Below, piece by piece: positions 37,911 to 48,637 of a DNA stretch of 64,000 bases; positions within the stretch are counted from its first letter, which is position 1; each line of letters opens with the position of its first letter. Below the pieces are notes generated by a model. The model searched no databases. It was not told the DNA's origin and saw nothing but the letters and a program-made list of their open reading frames with translations. The stretch covers positions 430,204-494,203 of the forward strand of contig JAHRYM010000001.1 of assembly GCA_020622085.1 (NCBI GenBank), read 5' to 3'. The translations under genes and the position numbers were made by a program. The DNA comes from Paracoccaceae bacterium (GTDB lineage: Bacteria; Pseudomonadota; Alphaproteobacteria; Rhodobacterales; Rhodobacteraceae).

Positions 37911-38591
37911 GTGCCTGCGCCTTTGTGCACACCCGAAGCCGACTTCCGCCCGCCGCTGTCTGCCGGAGCCCGCGCCGGGCTCGCCCGTATCCGAGCGGCT
38001 TTGGCCGGGCCGGGGGCGGATACCTCGGACTATGACCTGAACGAAGGCCGGGGCGCAGCGGATCCGGCGCATCTGCGGCCGGCGGCAGTTCTGCTGGGTC
38101 TGGTTCCGGCCGAAGGGGATCTGGATGTGGTGCTGACCACCCGTGCGGGCCATCTCAGGCATCACGCGGGGCAGGTCGCCTTTCCGGGGGGCAAGGTCGA
38201 CATGGCCGACGCCGATCTGGTGGCCTGCGCCTTGCGCGAGGCGCACGAGGAGATCGGCCTTGAGCCGTCGCAGGTGCGGATCCTTGGCGCCTTTGCAGCG
38301 CATGAAACGGTGACCGGCTATCATGTGACGCCGATAGTTGCGGTGATTGATCCCGGTTTCCGGCCGCGCCCCGATCCGGGCGAGGTGGCCGAGGTGTTCC
38401 GGGTGCCGCTTGCACATCTGGCCGATGCGGGAGCCTACCGGATCGAGCAACGCCACTGGCGCGGAACCTGGCGGCGGTATTATACGGTGCCCTACGGCCC
38501 CTATTACATCTGGGGTGCGACCGCGCGTATCCTCAGGGCGCTGGCAGACGGGATGGCGAATGCGGATCACGGCGGACTGGATCGGGGATGA
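37911..38591 (+). CDS. CoA pyrophosphatase (NUDIX, NudL-like)
   Basis: 226 residues from GTG 37911. The family block TTRAGHLRHHAGQVAFPGGK and NUDIX box GGKVDMADADLVACALREAHEEIGL (LREAHEEIGL intact) match CoA/acyl-CoA diphosphatases, which cleave CoA to phosphopantetheine and 3',5'-ADP. Also EVAEVFRVPLAHL and GPYYIWGATARIL. It is 18 bases after hslO and overlaps cca by 32 bases, so translation is probably coupled. Confidence 0.91.
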   Translation: MPAPLCTPEADFRPPLSAGARAGLARIRAALAGPGADTSDYDLNEGRGAADPAHLRPAAVLLGLVPAEGDLDVVLTTRAGHLRHHAGQVAFPGGKVDMADADLVACALREAHEEIGLEPSQVRILGAFAAHETVTGYHVTPIVAVIDPGFRPRPDPGEVAEVFRVPLAHLADAGAYRIEQRHWRGTWRRYYTVPYGPYYIWGATARILRALADGMANADHGGLDRG

Positions 38592-39693
38592 GGCCGCGCA
38601 GGCGGTGATGGCGGCGCTGGCGGCGGGCGGCAAGCAGGCGCTGTTCGTCGGTGGTTGCGTGCGCAACGCCCTTCTGGGCGTGCCGGTGGCCGATATCGAC
38701 ATCGCGACCGAGGCCCGCCCCGAAACCGTGGTGGAACTGGCGCGCGCGGCGGGGCTCAAACCCGTTCCCACCGGGATCGAGCACGGCACGGTCACGGTGG
38801 TTTCCCACGGTCGCGGGTTCGAGGTGACGACCTTCCGCATGGATCTGGAAACCGATGGCCGTCGTGCCGTGGTGGCCTTTGCCGATGATGTGGCCGACGA
38901 CGCATCACGGCGCGATTTCACCATGAACGCGCTTTATGCCGACGCCGATGGGCAGGTCATCGACCCTTTGGGCGGTCTGCCGGACGTGATCGCGCGGCGG
39001 GTGCGCTTTGTCGGCGACCCCCATGCCCGGATTGCCGAAGATTACCTGCGCATCCTGCGCTTCTTCCGCTTCCACGCGCTTTATGGCGATCCCGCACAGG
39101 GGCTGGACGCCGAAGCGCTGGCCGCCTGCGCCGCGCATGTCGACGGGTTGGCGCGGCTGTCCCGCGAACGGATCGGGCACGAGATGCGCCGTCTGCTGAA
39201 GGCGCCCGATCCCGCGCCTTCGGTCGCGGCGATGGCGGCGGCGGGGGTGCTGGCCCATGTGGTGCCGGGCGCCGATCCGCGGGCGCTGGCGCCGTTGGTG
39301 CATCTGGAAGGCCGGATGCCGCCGCGCTGGCTGCGGCGTCTGGCGGCGCTGGGTGGCGATGCCAGCGACCTGCGCCTGTCGCGGGACGAGGCGCGGGGGC
39401 TTGAGGCGCGTCAGGCGGCGCTTGCCTCGGGCGATGGACCGGCGGTCATGGCCTTCCGCCACGGCGCGCCAGCAGCCGAAGACGCCATCCTGATCCGCGC
39501 CGCCAGCCTTGGTGCCTTGCCCCCTGAAGGCTGGCAGGCCGAGGTCGCGCGCGGGGCAGGGGCTTCGTTCCCGATCCGCGCCGCCGATCTGCCGGATCTG
39601 TCGGGCGCGACGCTGGGCGAGCGTCTGCGCGTCCTGCAAGAGGCGTGGCTTCGGTCAAACCTGCACGCCACAAAGGCCGAGTTGCTGGCGTAA
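38560..39693 (+). CDS. cca: CCA tRNA nucleotidyltransferase
   Basis: 377 residues from ATG 38560 (MRITADWIGDEAAQAVMAAL). Class II nucleotidyltransferase motifs: LFVGGCVRNALLGVPVADIDIAT with catalytic DxD, RRDFTMNALYAD, DPLGGLPDVIARRVRFVGDP and EDYLRILRFFRFHALYG. Adds or repairs the 3' CCA end of tRNA; it may alternatively be a poly(A) polymerase, which shares these motifs. Its start lies inside the preceding CoA pyrophosphatase gene. Confidence 0.92.
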   Translation: MRITADWIGDEAAQAVMAALAAGGKQALFVGGCVRNALLGVPVADIDIATEARPETVVELARAAGLKPVPTGIEHGTVTVVSHGRGFEVTTFRMDLETDGRRAVVAFADDVADDASRRDFTMNALYADADGQVIDPLGGLPDVIARRVRFVGDPHARIAEDYLRILRFFRFHALYGDPAQGLDAEALAACAAHVDGLARLSRERIGHEMRRLLKAPDPAPSVAAMAAAGVLAHVVPGADPRALAPLVHLEGRMPPRWLRRLAALGGDASDLRLSRDEARGLEARQAALASGDGPAVMAFRHGAPAAEDAILIRAASLGALPPEGWQAEVARGAGASFPIRAADLPDLSGATLGERLRVLQEAWLRSNLHATKAELLA

Positions 39694-39698
39694 GGCCG

Positions 39699-41534
39699 CT
39701 ATTCGGCGGCCTCTTCCTCGACCCCGATGAAGCCGCCCGACTGGCGGTTCCAGTAGCGCGCATAAAGCCCGCCCCGCGCCAGCAGTTCGGCGTGCGATCC
39801 ATCCTCGACGATGCGGCCGTCTTCCAGAACCACGATCCGGTCCATTTCGGCGATGGTGGACAGGCGGTGCGCGATGGCCAGCACCGTCTTGCCCGCCATG
39901 ACCCGCACCAGCGCTTCCTGGATCGCGGCCTCGACCTCGCTGTCAAGCGCGCTGGTCGCTTCATCCAGAACCAGGATCGGCGCGTCCTTCAGGAAGGCGC
40001 GGGCCAGCGCGATCCGCTGCCGCTGCCCACCCGACAGCTTTACGCCGCGTTCCCCCAGATAGGCGTCATAGCCCTTGCGGCCCATGTGGTCCTGAAGCGT
40101 CAGGATGAAGTCATGCGCCTCGGCGGCCTTCGCGGCGGTGACGATCTGACCCTCGGTGGCATCGGGGCGACCGTAAAGGATGTTGTCGCGGGCCGAACGG
40201 TTGAACATCGCGGTTTCCTGCGTGACCATCGCGATATTGCGGCGAAGCGATTCCTGCGTGACGCCGCGCACGTCGTGCCCATCGATGCGGAGTGCGCCGC
40301 GTTCGGTGTCGTAAAGCCGCAACAAAAGCGCCACCAGCGTCGATTTTCCGGCCCCCGAGGCGCCGACAATGCCGATCCTTTCGCCGGGCCGGACGGTCAG
40401 CAGGATATCGTCGATCCCGCCTGCTTCGCGGCCATAGGCGAAGGTGACATGGTCGAACTCGATCCGGCCCTTGACGCGATCGAGGCTGATCGCATCGGGG
40501 GCGTCGGTCAGGGCATGGGGCGGGGTCAGGGTCTTCATCCCGTCCTCGACCTCGCCCACCGATCCGTAAAGCGACATCAACGCCATGCTGACCCAGCCGG
40601 TCATCTGCGCGATCCGCATGGCAATCGCGCCCGAGGCGGCGATTTCACCCGTGGACGCATGGCCTTCGGACCACAGAAGCACCGTGCCGCCCATCAGCAG
40701 GACCGGCAGGACACCCGCGAGGAACATCAGCGAAAACCGGAACCAGGCCGAAGTGATGCCATATTCCGTCGCCCGGTCACGAAAGCCCGCCATCGCGGTC
40801 AGCGCGACGCGGTCTTCGTATTCGGCATGGGCAAACAGCTTCACCGTCTTGATGTTGGTGATCGTGTCGACGACCTGCCCGGTCACGTTCGCGCGGGCCG
40901 AGGCGCGGGCCGCCGACCGGCCCCGGACCGACGGCAGGAACAGACGGATCAGCAACAGATACCCCGCCAGCCAGATCGCCAGCGTCAGCGCGATCCAGGG
41001 GTCGATCCCGATGAGGAAGGCGACCGAACCGATCAGCGAGGCCATTGCGAAGGCCACGACGTTGACGGTTTCCGTCGCCACATCGGTGACGGCGCGGGCG
41101 GTCTGCATCTGCTTTTGCGCGATGCGGCCGGCGAAGTCATTGTCGAAGAAGGTGACGGAATGGCCCATCGTCCAGCGATGCAGCCGCGACAGCACCAGAG
41201 GCAGCAGGTTCGGCCCGAGGATGATGTTCACCGTGGCCGAGGACATCGCGAAGGTGATCGGCCGCACGGTCAGGTAGAAGGCCGCGAAGCCCGCGAACAG
41301 CATCCAGTTGTCCTGGAACACGGTCGCCGGCTGCGATGACAGCGCCGCGTCGATCACGTTGCCGATGATGAGCGCCGAGATCACATCAAGCACCCCCGCC
41401 GCCGAAGACCAGAAGGTTGCGTAGATCAGCGCGGGCCAGCTTCCCGACAGCGCCCAGAGGAAGAACCTGCCCAGCCGCCGGGGCGGGTCGCTTTCGGCGG
41501 GGCTGAAACTGTCGATCGCGGGGCCAAGCGTCAT
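39699..41534 (-). CDS. ABC exporter (MsbA/multidrug type), fused membrane and ATPase domains
   Basis: 611 residues. Residues ~30-330 form a six-helix ABC exporter membrane domain; ~360-600 the ATPase with Walker A GASGAGKST, signature LSGGQRQRIALARAFL, Walker B ILVLDEATSALD and switch His in AIAHRLST. Works as a homo- or heterodimer; the substrate could be lipid or drug. Convergent with cca, six bases apart; a 257-base gap precedes the next plus-strand gene. Confidence 0.93.
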   Translation of the reverse strand: MTLGPAIDSFSPAESDPPRRLGRFFLWALSGSWPALIYATFWSSAAGVLDVISALIIGNVIDAALSSQPATVFQDNWMLFAGFAAFYLTVRPITFAMSSATVNIILGPNLLPLVLSRLHRWTMGHSVTFFDNDFAGRIAQKQMQTARAVTDVATETVNVVAFAMASLIGSVAFLIGIDPWIALTLAIWLAGYLLLIRLFLPSVRGRSAARASARANVTGQVVDTITNIKTVKLFAHAEYEDRVALTAMAGFRDRATEYGITSAWFRFSLMFLAGVLPVLLMGGTVLLWSEGHASTGEIAASGAIAMRIAQMTGWVSMALMSLYGSVGEVEDGMKTLTPPHALTDAPDAISLDRVKGRIEFDHVTFAYGREAGGIDDILLTVRPGERIGIVGASGAGKSTLVALLLRLYDTERGALRIDGHDVRGVTQESLRRNIAMVTQETAMFNRSARDNILYGRPDATEGQIVTAAKAAEAHDFILTLQDHMGRKGYDAYLGERGVKLSGGQRQRIALARAFLKDAPILVLDEATSALDSEVEAAIQEALVRVMAGKTVLAIAHRLSTIAEMDRIVVLEDGRIVEDGSHAELLARGGLYARYWNRQSGGFIGVEEEAAE

Positions 41535-41791
41535 GCGACCGGACCTGTGGGGCAGGGGTCGCAGGCAAGGCGGGATCTAAGGGGCCGGATCATGGGTGAA
41601 CCTTTCGCGCGGGCCTTAGTGTTCTACCCTGATGGCCCGACGCTGGCCAGTGGGGGCGGTCCCGACCAGAACCCGCAACCGGCGCCTCGGGGTCCGGTGG
41701 CGCGTGGGGCCTCGGCGGGCTTCGGCGCGCGGTTGCCACTTGCGGACGGCGGCGATAGCTTGGCGCTTTCTGATCGGACGGGTTTTCGCGC

Positions 41792-43009
41792 ATGACCATC
41801 ACCATCGAACGGCTGGGCCATCTGGGTGATGGTCTGGCTGACCGCGGCGCGATCCGGGTGCCGCTGACCCTGCCCGGCGAGGTTGTCGAAGGCACGCCCG
41901 GCCCCGACGGCCGGGTGGCGGACGCGCGGATCGTCACGCCTTCACCCGACCGGGTGCGCGCGCCTTGCCCGCATTACCGGGCCTGCGGTGGCTGTGCGCT
42001 GCAACATGCCTCGGACAGCTTCGTGGCCGCTTGGAAGACCGATGTGGTGCGCACCGCGCTGGCCGCGCAGGGGCTGGACGCGCCGTTTCGCCCGGTGCTG
42101 ACCTCTCCGCCCCGGTCACGGCGCAGGGCTGTGCTGTCGGGGCGGCGGACCAAGACCGGAACGCTGGTCGGCTTTCATGCCCGGGCCTCGGATGCCGTTG
42201 TCGAGATTCCGGGCTGCCTGCTGCTGGATCCTGCTTTGATGTCCGTGCTGCCCGACCTGCACGAGGTGGTGGCGCTGGGGGGATCGCGGAAGGGCGAACT
42301 TGCCCTGACCGTGACGCTGACCGAAGGCGGGGTCGATCTTGCGGTCGAAGGCGGCAAGCCGATGGAGCCTGCGCTGTTCGTGGCCCTTGCGGCAACCGCC
42401 GAACGCACCGATCTGGCGCGGCTGTCCTGGAGCGGCGAGGTGGTCGTCACCCGCCGCCCGCCCGTCCAGCGCTTTGGGTCGGCGCGGGTTCTGCCGCCTG
42501 CGGGGGCCTTCCTGCAAGCCACGCGGCAGGGCGAAGCGGCCCTGCTGGCCGCAGTGGTCGAGGCCGTGGGAGATGCGCGACGGATCGTCGATCTGTTCTC
42601 CGGCTCGGGCACCTTTTCGCTGCCGTTGGCGGCGCGGGCCGATGTCCATGCCGTGGAAGGCGAAGGCGCGATGACTGCGGCGCTGCTCGCGGGGGCGCGG
42701 CAGACGCCTGGCCTGCATCAGGTCACGGCCGAGACGCGCGATCTGTTCCGGCGCCCGCTCTTGCCCGATGAACTGGCGCGGTTCGACGCCGTGGTGATCG
42801 ACCCGCCCCGCGCGGGATGCGAGGCGCAGGCGCGCGAAATCGCGGCATCTGGCGTGGCCGTGGTGGCGGCGGTGTCCTGCAATCCGGTGACCTTTGCCCG
42901 CGATGCGAAGATCCTGTGCGACGCGGGCTTCGGGCTTGACTGGGTGCAGGTGGTCGACCAGTTCCGCTGGTCCCCCCATGTGGAACTGGTCGCGCAGTTG
43001 TCGCGCTAG
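41792..43009 (+). CDS. 23S rRNA (uracil-5-)-methyltransferase RlmD-like
   Basis: 405 residues. The N-terminal Fe-S ligands CPHYRACGGC (C-x5-C-x2-C) with a fourth Cys in IPGCLLL match the RlmD/RumA family. The SAM domain has VDLFSGSGTFSLPLA, DPPRAGCEAQ and catalytic SCNPVTFARD. It forms 5-methyluridine in rRNA or tRNA; the exact site (747 or 1939) cannot be told. Its stop overlaps the VPLPA-CTERM gene end by four bases. Confidence 0.92.
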   Translation: MTITIERLGHLGDGLADRGAIRVPLTLPGEVVEGTPGPDGRVADARIVTPSPDRVRAPCPHYRACGGCALQHASDSFVAAWKTDVVRTALAAQGLDAPFRPVLTSPPRSRRRAVLSGRRTKTGTLVGFHARASDAVVEIPGCLLLDPALMSVLPDLHEVVALGGSRKGELALTVTLTEGGVDLAVEGGKPMEPALFVALAATAERTDLARLSWSGEVVVTRRPPVQRFGSARVLPPAGAFLQATRQGEAALLAAVVEAVGDARRIVDLFSGSGTFSLPLAARADVHAVEGEGAMTAALLAGARQTPGLHQVTAETRDLFRRPLLPDELARFDAVVIDPPRAGCEAQAREIAASGVAVVAAVSCNPVTFARDAKILCDAGFGLDWVQVVDQFRWSPHVELVAQLSR

Positions 43010-43680
43010 CGCCGCGACTGCCGCCGGAGCGCCATGGCACCCAGCGCCACGAGCCCCGAGGCCGCAAGCGGCAATCCGGCGGGCAGCGGCACGGGGGCCG
43101 GGGTGACGGCGTTCAGCGTGACGTTGTCGATGTCGAAATGCGAACAGGGGTTGTCGCACCAGGAAGACATCCCCGCGGGCGGGTTCTGCAACAGCGCGAT
43201 GGGATAGACGATGCTGATGGTCAGCGAGGTGAGGTTCTTGAACACTGACCCCAAGGCGACCGTATAGGGGCTGGAACCTTCGCCCATGTCGAAGATCAGG
43301 CTTGAAACCAGATCCATGCCGCTAAATCCATCGACCCGCACGTTGGGAAAGCCGGGATTGGTGCAAATGCCGGTGTCGTCATCACATAGCGCCAGGTAGG
43401 ATCCGATCGGGCGCAGATCGAAGCTGATGGCGTCGAAGGCACCTGCGGCCATGGTGAAGTTCACCTGCGACGGCGCCGAGGTGCCGCCATCGTCGATGTG
43501 GACAGACCCGGTGCTATACATCCCCATGTCGCCATCGCCGGTCGCGCTGATGCCGTTCTCGGAATAGCTGGTGGCGAAGGGATCGGTGAGGTTGTCGAAG
43601 GTCATGGTGGCTGCCTGCGCCGGCAGACCGGCTGACAGGACGGTTGCAGCGGCAAGCGCGGCGGAAAAGGTTTTGGTCAT
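43006..43680 (-). CDS. secreted protein with VPLPA-CTERM sorting signal
   Basis: 224 residues. A signal peptide (MTKTFSAALAAATVLSAG, cut near AQA-AT), a beta-rich extracytoplasmic domain (FDNLTDPFATSYSENGIS, HFDIDNVTLNAV), and a C-terminal sorting signal: PVPLPAGLPLAASGLVALGA followed by MALRRQSRR. This VPLPA-hydrophobic-Arg layout belongs to the VPLPA-CTERM / exosortase-archaeosortase type anchors of Rhodobacterales. The protein is probably processed and surface-linked; the role is unknown. A 16-base inverted repeat lies upstream at 43706. Confidence 0.85.
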   Translation of the reverse strand: MTKTFSAALAAATVLSAGLPAQAATMTFDNLTDPFATSYSENGISATGDGDMGMYSTGSVHIDDGGTSAPSQVNFTMAAGAFDAISFDLRPIGSYLALCDDDTGICTNPGFPNVRVDGFSGMDLVSSLIFDMGEGSSPYTVALGSVFKNLTSLTISIVYPIALLQNPPAGMSSWCDNPCSHFDIDNVTLNAVTPAPVPLPAGLPLAASGLVALGAMALRRQSRR

Positions 43681-43705
43681 GGAACAACTCCACTTCGGAA
43701 ATGAT

Positions 43706-43721
43706 CGGGAAAGGTTTCCCG
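43706..43721. repeat. 16-base inverted repeat upstream of the VPLPA-CTERM gene
   Basis: CGGGAAAGGTTTCCCG, a perfect inverted repeat of seven bases around GG, sits 26 bases before the VPLPA-CTERM ATG. It could be an operator or a leader hairpin. No regulator in the window is tied to it. Confidence 0.4.
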
Positions 43722-43796
43722 CTCTTCACAGATTTGTCAAATCCTCATTCACTGTTTCGTGAGTCTACCTTGGGTTTTGCGGTTGGATTTCGCTCA

Positions 43797-44678
43797 TCAC
43801 ATGGGTGTGGCGAACTCCGCGACCGAATATCCCTGCAAATATAGCAGCGCCGTCAAATCGCCGTGGTTGATGCGGATGTCGCATTGCGCGGCGACTGCGG
43901 GCTTTGCGTGCAGCGCCACGCCCGCGCCCGCGCGCCCGAGCATCCCCAGATCATTGGCGCCGTCGCCCACCGCCATCACATCGGCGGGGGTGATGCCGCG
44001 GCGGGCGCTGATTTCATCGAGCGCGGCGATCTTGGCTTCGCGGCCGAGGATCGGGCGGGCCACGTCGCCCGTCAGGCGGCCGTCTTCCTCCAACAGGACA
44101 TTGGCGCGGTTTTCGTCAAAGCCCAGATGCGCGGCGACGGGGCGCGAGAAGGCTGTGAAGCCGCCCGACACCAGAACCGCGTAGCCGCCCGCCGCCTGCA
44201 TCGTGGCGATGAGGGTTTTGCCACCGGGCGTATAGGTGATCCGCTCGGCCAGAACCTCGGCGATGACCGAAACCGGCAGGCCCTTCATCAGGCCCACGCG
44301 TTCCAGCAGCGCTTCTTCGAAGTTCAACTCGCCATTCATGGCGCGCGCGGTGATCGCGGCGATGCGCGGGCCGAAACCCGCCTTGTCGCCCAGTTCGTCG
44401 ATGCATTCCTGGCCGATCATGGTCGAATCCATGTCGGCGAGCAGCATCTTCTTCCTTCGGCCTGCGGTCGGCCGGACCGCAAGATCGTGGCCGAGGGTCT
44501 GCATGTTTTCCCAGACATCCCGGCGGTTGTCGGGCAGCGCAGGCAAGGCAAATTCCGCCGCGATGCCGGGGTTGAGCCAGCGCACCGCGCCCCCGCCCCA
44601 GGCATTGCGCAGGGTTTCGACCGTCTCGCGTGACAGGTCGGCGCGGGTGGGGTTGGCAAGCAGGCAGGCGGTGAACAT
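43797..44678 (-). CDS. serB: phosphoserine phosphatase SerB
   Basis: 293 residues from ATG 44678 ([18 protein letters not shown]). A HAD-superfamily phosphatase: motif [20 protein letters not shown], motif [14 protein letters not shown], motif [16 protein letters not shown]. It removes phosphate from L-phosphoserine, the last step of serine synthesis. The N-terminal ~75 residues form the small extra domain common in this family. It is divergent from serC, sharing the 193-base control region. Confidence 0.95.
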   Translation of the reverse strand: MFTACLLANPTRADLSRETVETLRNAWGGGAVRWLNPGIAAEFALPALPDNRRDVWENMQTLGHDLAVRPTAGRRKKMLLADMDSTMIGQECIDELGDKAGFGPRIAAITARAMNGELNFEEALLERVGLMKGLPVSVIAEVLAERITYTPGGKTLIATMQAAGGYAVLVSGGFTAFSRPVAAHLGFDENRANVLLEEDGRLTGDVARPILGREAKIAALDEISARRGITPADVMAVGDGANDLGMLGRAGAGVALHAKPAVAAQCDIRINHGDLTALLYLQGYSVAEFATPM

Positions 44679-44799
44679 CGGCGGCTCCGTTACAGGCTTT
44701 GCCTCGGGTTTAGGGGCATCCACCCGCGCGCGCCAGAGGGGAAGAATGTCGCATTCAGCGTCGGAACCGACGTATTGGAGCGATTTTTGTCTTGTGCGG

Positions 44800-44866
44800 T
44801 GGCACGGGCGCCGATATGTCTGGCAGCGGGACACCCCTCCCCAACGAGGGGCGCGTATATGGAAGG
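44800..44866 (+). ncRNA. serC leader RNA (candidate)
   Basis: Just upstream of serC, two abutting hairpins can form: TGTC (44817-44820) with GACA (44830-44833), and CCCCTC (44834-44839) with GAGGGG (44846-44851). The conserved-looking flank CACGGGCGCCGATA precedes them and the ribosome site GGAAGG follows at 44861. A serC leader of this type, with tandem hairpins in the 5' UTR of serC, is a known alphaproteobacterial motif. The ligand or mechanism is not established. Boundaries are approximate. Confidence 0.6.
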
Positions 44867-44871
44867 ATACC

Positions 44872-46020
<1,149 letters not shown>

Positions 46021-46035
46021 TCCTGACCTTGGGAG

Positions 46036-46082
46036 CCGGGGCTCTGCGCCCCGGACCCCGGAGTATTTTCGCAATGAAGAAA
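46036..46082 (+). repeat. hairpin plus GAGTATTT repeat, copy C
   Basis: A 7-bp hairpin CCGGGGC/GCCCCGG (46036-46042 with 46048-46054) is followed by ACCCCG and GAGTATTTTCGCAATGAAGA then AA. It lies in the serC-serA gap. Layout (GC hairpin, ACCCC, GAGTATTT tail) matches copy B on the other strand. Confidence 0.65.
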
Positions 46083-46135
46083 TCCGGCCGAGGTGGGACT
46101 GCGCGTCCCCCCGTGCCTGCAAGAGGATGGCAAAG

Positions 46136-47728
46136 ATGCCCAAGGTTCTTGTTTCCGACCAGCTTTCCGAGACAGCAGTGCAGATCTTCCGCGATCGCGG
46201 GGTCGAGGTGGATTATCTGCCCGATGTGGGCAAGGACAAGGAAAAGCTGGCCGAGATCATCGGCAACTACGATGGCCTGGCGATCCGCTCGGCCACGAAG
46301 GTCACCGACAAGCTGCTGGAAAAGGCCACGCGGCTGAAGGTGATCGGCCGCGCCGGGATCGGGGTCGACAACGTTGACATCCCGGCCGCGTCGAAGCGTG
46401 GCGTGATCGTGATGAACACGCCCTTCGGCAACAGCGTGACCACGGCCGAACATGCGATTGCGATGATGTTTGCGGTGGCGCGGCAATTGCCGGAAGCAAG
46501 CGCCTCGACCCATGCCGGGAAGTGGGAAAAGAACCGCTTCATGGGGGTGGAGCTGTTCAACAAGACGCTGGGCGTGATCGGCGCGGGCAATATCGGCGGC
46601 ATCGTCTGCGACCGGGCGCTGGGCCTGAAGATGAAGGTCATCGCCTATGATCCCTTCCTGTCGGAGGATCGCGCCAAGCATATGGGCGTCCACAAGGTTG
46701 AACTGGACGAGTTGCTGCACAAGGCGGATTTCATCACGCTGCACGTGCCGCTGACCGACAAGACCCGCAACATCCTGAGCCGCGAGAACCTGGCGAAGAC
46801 CAAGCCGGGCGTGCGGATCATCAACTGCGCGCGAGGCGGCCTGATCGACGAGGAAGCGCTGGTCGATGCGCTGAAGTCGGGCCATGTCGCCGGCGCGGCG
46901 CTGGATGTCTTTGCGGTGGAACCGGCGACGGAAAACCCGTTGTTCGGGATGCCGAACGTGGTCTGCACGCCGCATCTGGGCGCCTCGACCACCGAAGCGC
47001 AGGAAAACGTGGCGCTGCAGGTGGCCGAGCAGATGGCCGATTACCTGCTGACGGGGGCCGTGTCGAACGCGCTCAACATGCCGTCGGTCACGGCCGAAGA
47101 AGCCGCCACCATGGGGCCGTGGATCAAGCTCGCGCAGCATCTGGGGTCGTTCGCGGGCCAGATGACGGACGAGCCGATCAAGGCCATCAACATCCTTTAC
47201 GACGGCAGCGTGGCCGAGATGAACCTGCAGGCGCTGAACTGCGCGGCCATCGCCGGAATCATGAAGGCGACCAACCCGGATGTTAACCTTGTCTCGGCCC
47301 CGGTCGTTGCGCGCGAACGCGGCATCCAGGTGGCCACCACCCGGCAGGAGAAATCGGGCAGCTTCGATGGCTACATGAAGCTGACGGTCGTGACGGACAG
47401 GCGCGAGCGGTCGCTGGCGGGGACAGTGTTTTCGGACGGCAAGCCGCGCTTCATCCAGATCAAGGGCATCAACATCGACGCCGAGATCGGGCAGCACATG
47501 CTTTACACCACCAATGAAGACGTGCCGGGGATCATCGGCCTTCTGGGCATGACCATGGGCAAGAACGGCGTCAACATCGCCAACTTCACCCTTGGCCGGT
47601 CGGGTGTCGGGCAGGATGCGATCGCGCTTCTGTATCTGGACAATGCGCTTGACCGGAAGGTGGTCGAGACACTGGAGGCCACGGGAATGTTCCAGCAGGT
47701 CAAGCCACTGGAATTTGAAGTCGGCTGA
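46136..47728 (+). CDS. serA: D-3-phosphoglycerate dehydrogenase SerA
   Basis: 530 residues from ATG 46136 (MPKVLVSDQLSETAVQIF); ATG 46127 would add three. First step of serine synthesis, 3-phosphoglycerate to phosphohydroxypyruvate. NAD-binding GVIGAGNIGG, substrate and catalytic motifs NCARGGLIDE and CTPHLGASTTEAQ, then the intervening domain and a C-terminal ACT domain (TNEDVPGIIGLLGMTMGKN) that may sense serine. Together with serB and serC the whole pathway is local. Confidence 0.97.
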   Translation: MPKVLVSDQLSETAVQIFRDRGVEVDYLPDVGKDKEKLAEIIGNYDGLAIRSATKVTDKLLEKATRLKVIGRAGIGVDNVDIPAASKRGVIVMNTPFGNSVTTAEHAIAMMFAVARQLPEASASTHAGKWEKNRFMGVELFNKTLGVIGAGNIGGIVCDRALGLKMKVIAYDPFLSEDRAKHMGVHKVELDELLHKADFITLHVPLTDKTRNILSRENLAKTKPGVRIINCARGGLIDEEALVDALKSGHVAGAALDVFAVEPATENPLFGMPNVVCTPHLGASTTEAQENVALQVAEQMADYLLTGAVSNALNMPSVTAEEAATMGPWIKLAQHLGSFAGQMTDEPIKAINILYDGSVAEMNLQALNCAAIAGIMKATNPDVNLVSAPVVARERGIQVATTRQEKSGSFDGYMKLTVVTDRRERSLAGTVFSDGKPRFIQIKGINIDAEIGQHMLYTTNEDVPGIIGLLGMTMGKNGVNIANFTLGRSGVGQDAIALLYLDNALDRKVVETLEATGMFQQVKPLEFEVG

Positions 47729-47810
47729 CTTCCGGTTCCCTGGCGGCCGGGGTAGTAATCGGGTTCGGCAGGCACCTTTGTGCCGGCCCCTTTGCAGGTC
47801 AGGAGCGAGC

Positions 47811-48581
47811 ATGCGCAGCTATGCCATCGGTGACATTCACGGTCATTTCGACGAACTCCTGGCCGCGCATGAACGGATTCTGGCCGATCGCGCCCGTGTC
47901 GGCGATGACGCGGCGCCGGTCGTCCATGTGGGCGACCTGATCGACCGCGGCTCTGACAGCGCGGCCGTCATCGACTGGTTGATGCTGCATCAGGCGGCCG
48001 ATCCCCGGATCATCGTTCTCAAGGGCAACCATGACCGGATGTTTGCGATGTTCCTGGACGATCCGCGGGCGCATGATCCCGGACTGCGCGATGATCTGAC
48101 CTGGCTTGATCCCCGTCTGGGCGGTGGCACCACGCTGCGATCCTTCGGCGTGACCGAGGTGGATGGCCGCCCGCTGGAGGATATCCATGCCGAGGCCCTG
48201 GGTTGCGTATCCCCGGCGCAGCGCGCCTATATGGCTGCGCTTCCGACCTCGTTCCTGCATGGGGCTGCGCTTTTCGTCCATGCGGGAGTGCGGCCCGGGG
48301 TTGACCTGCATGCACAGACCGAAACCGATCTGGTCTGGATCCGGAAGGGCTTTCTGGACAACACGCAGGAACATGGGGCGCTGGTGGTGCATGGCCATAC
48401 CGCCATCCACGAAGCCACGCATTACGGCAACCGGCTGAACATCGACAGTTCGGTTGCCTATGGCGGTCCGCTTTCGGCCGTGGTGATCGAGGGGCGGGAG
48501 GCCTGGTTGCTGACCGAGGATGGACGCGTGCCCGTGGCCCGAGGTGACGGCGCCGGAACCGCGCAGGCGGCCCGGCGTTGA
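47811..48581 (+). CDS. metallophosphoesterase / serine-threonine phosphatase-like
   Basis: 256 residues from ATG 47811. Calcineurin-like metal motifs in order: GDIHGHFDEL, VGDLIDRGSDS, LKGNHDRMF, FVHAGVRPG and VVHGHTAIHE. These are PPP-type protein phosphatase or diadenosine tetraphosphatase signatures; the substrate is open. It is 82 bases after serA in the same direction. Confidence 0.9.
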   Translation: MRSYAIGDIHGHFDELLAAHERILADRARVGDDAAPVVHVGDLIDRGSDSAAVIDWLMLHQAADPRIIVLKGNHDRMFAMFLDDPRAHDPGLRDDLTWLDPRLGGGTTLRSFGVTEVDGRPLEDIHAEALGCVSPAQRAYMAALPTSFLHGAALFVHAGVRPGVDLHAQTETDLVWIRKGFLDNTQEHGALVVHGHTAIHEATHYGNRLNIDSSVAYGGPLSAVVIEGREAWLLTEDGRVPVARGDGAGTAQAARR

Positions 48582-48637
48582 ATGCGATCCGGCCTGGTCC
48601 GGGTTGTGCGGGGACAGGCAGGCCATGCAGGGGGGCC

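Noticed and set aside
41592..41795. 67-codon plus-strand ORF ending in ATGA overlap with the RlmD-like gene
   Set aside because: Composition is low-complexity Gly/Pro/Ala typical of a shadow frame in GC-rich DNA, and no family motif or ribosome site is evident. The overlap alone is weak evidence.
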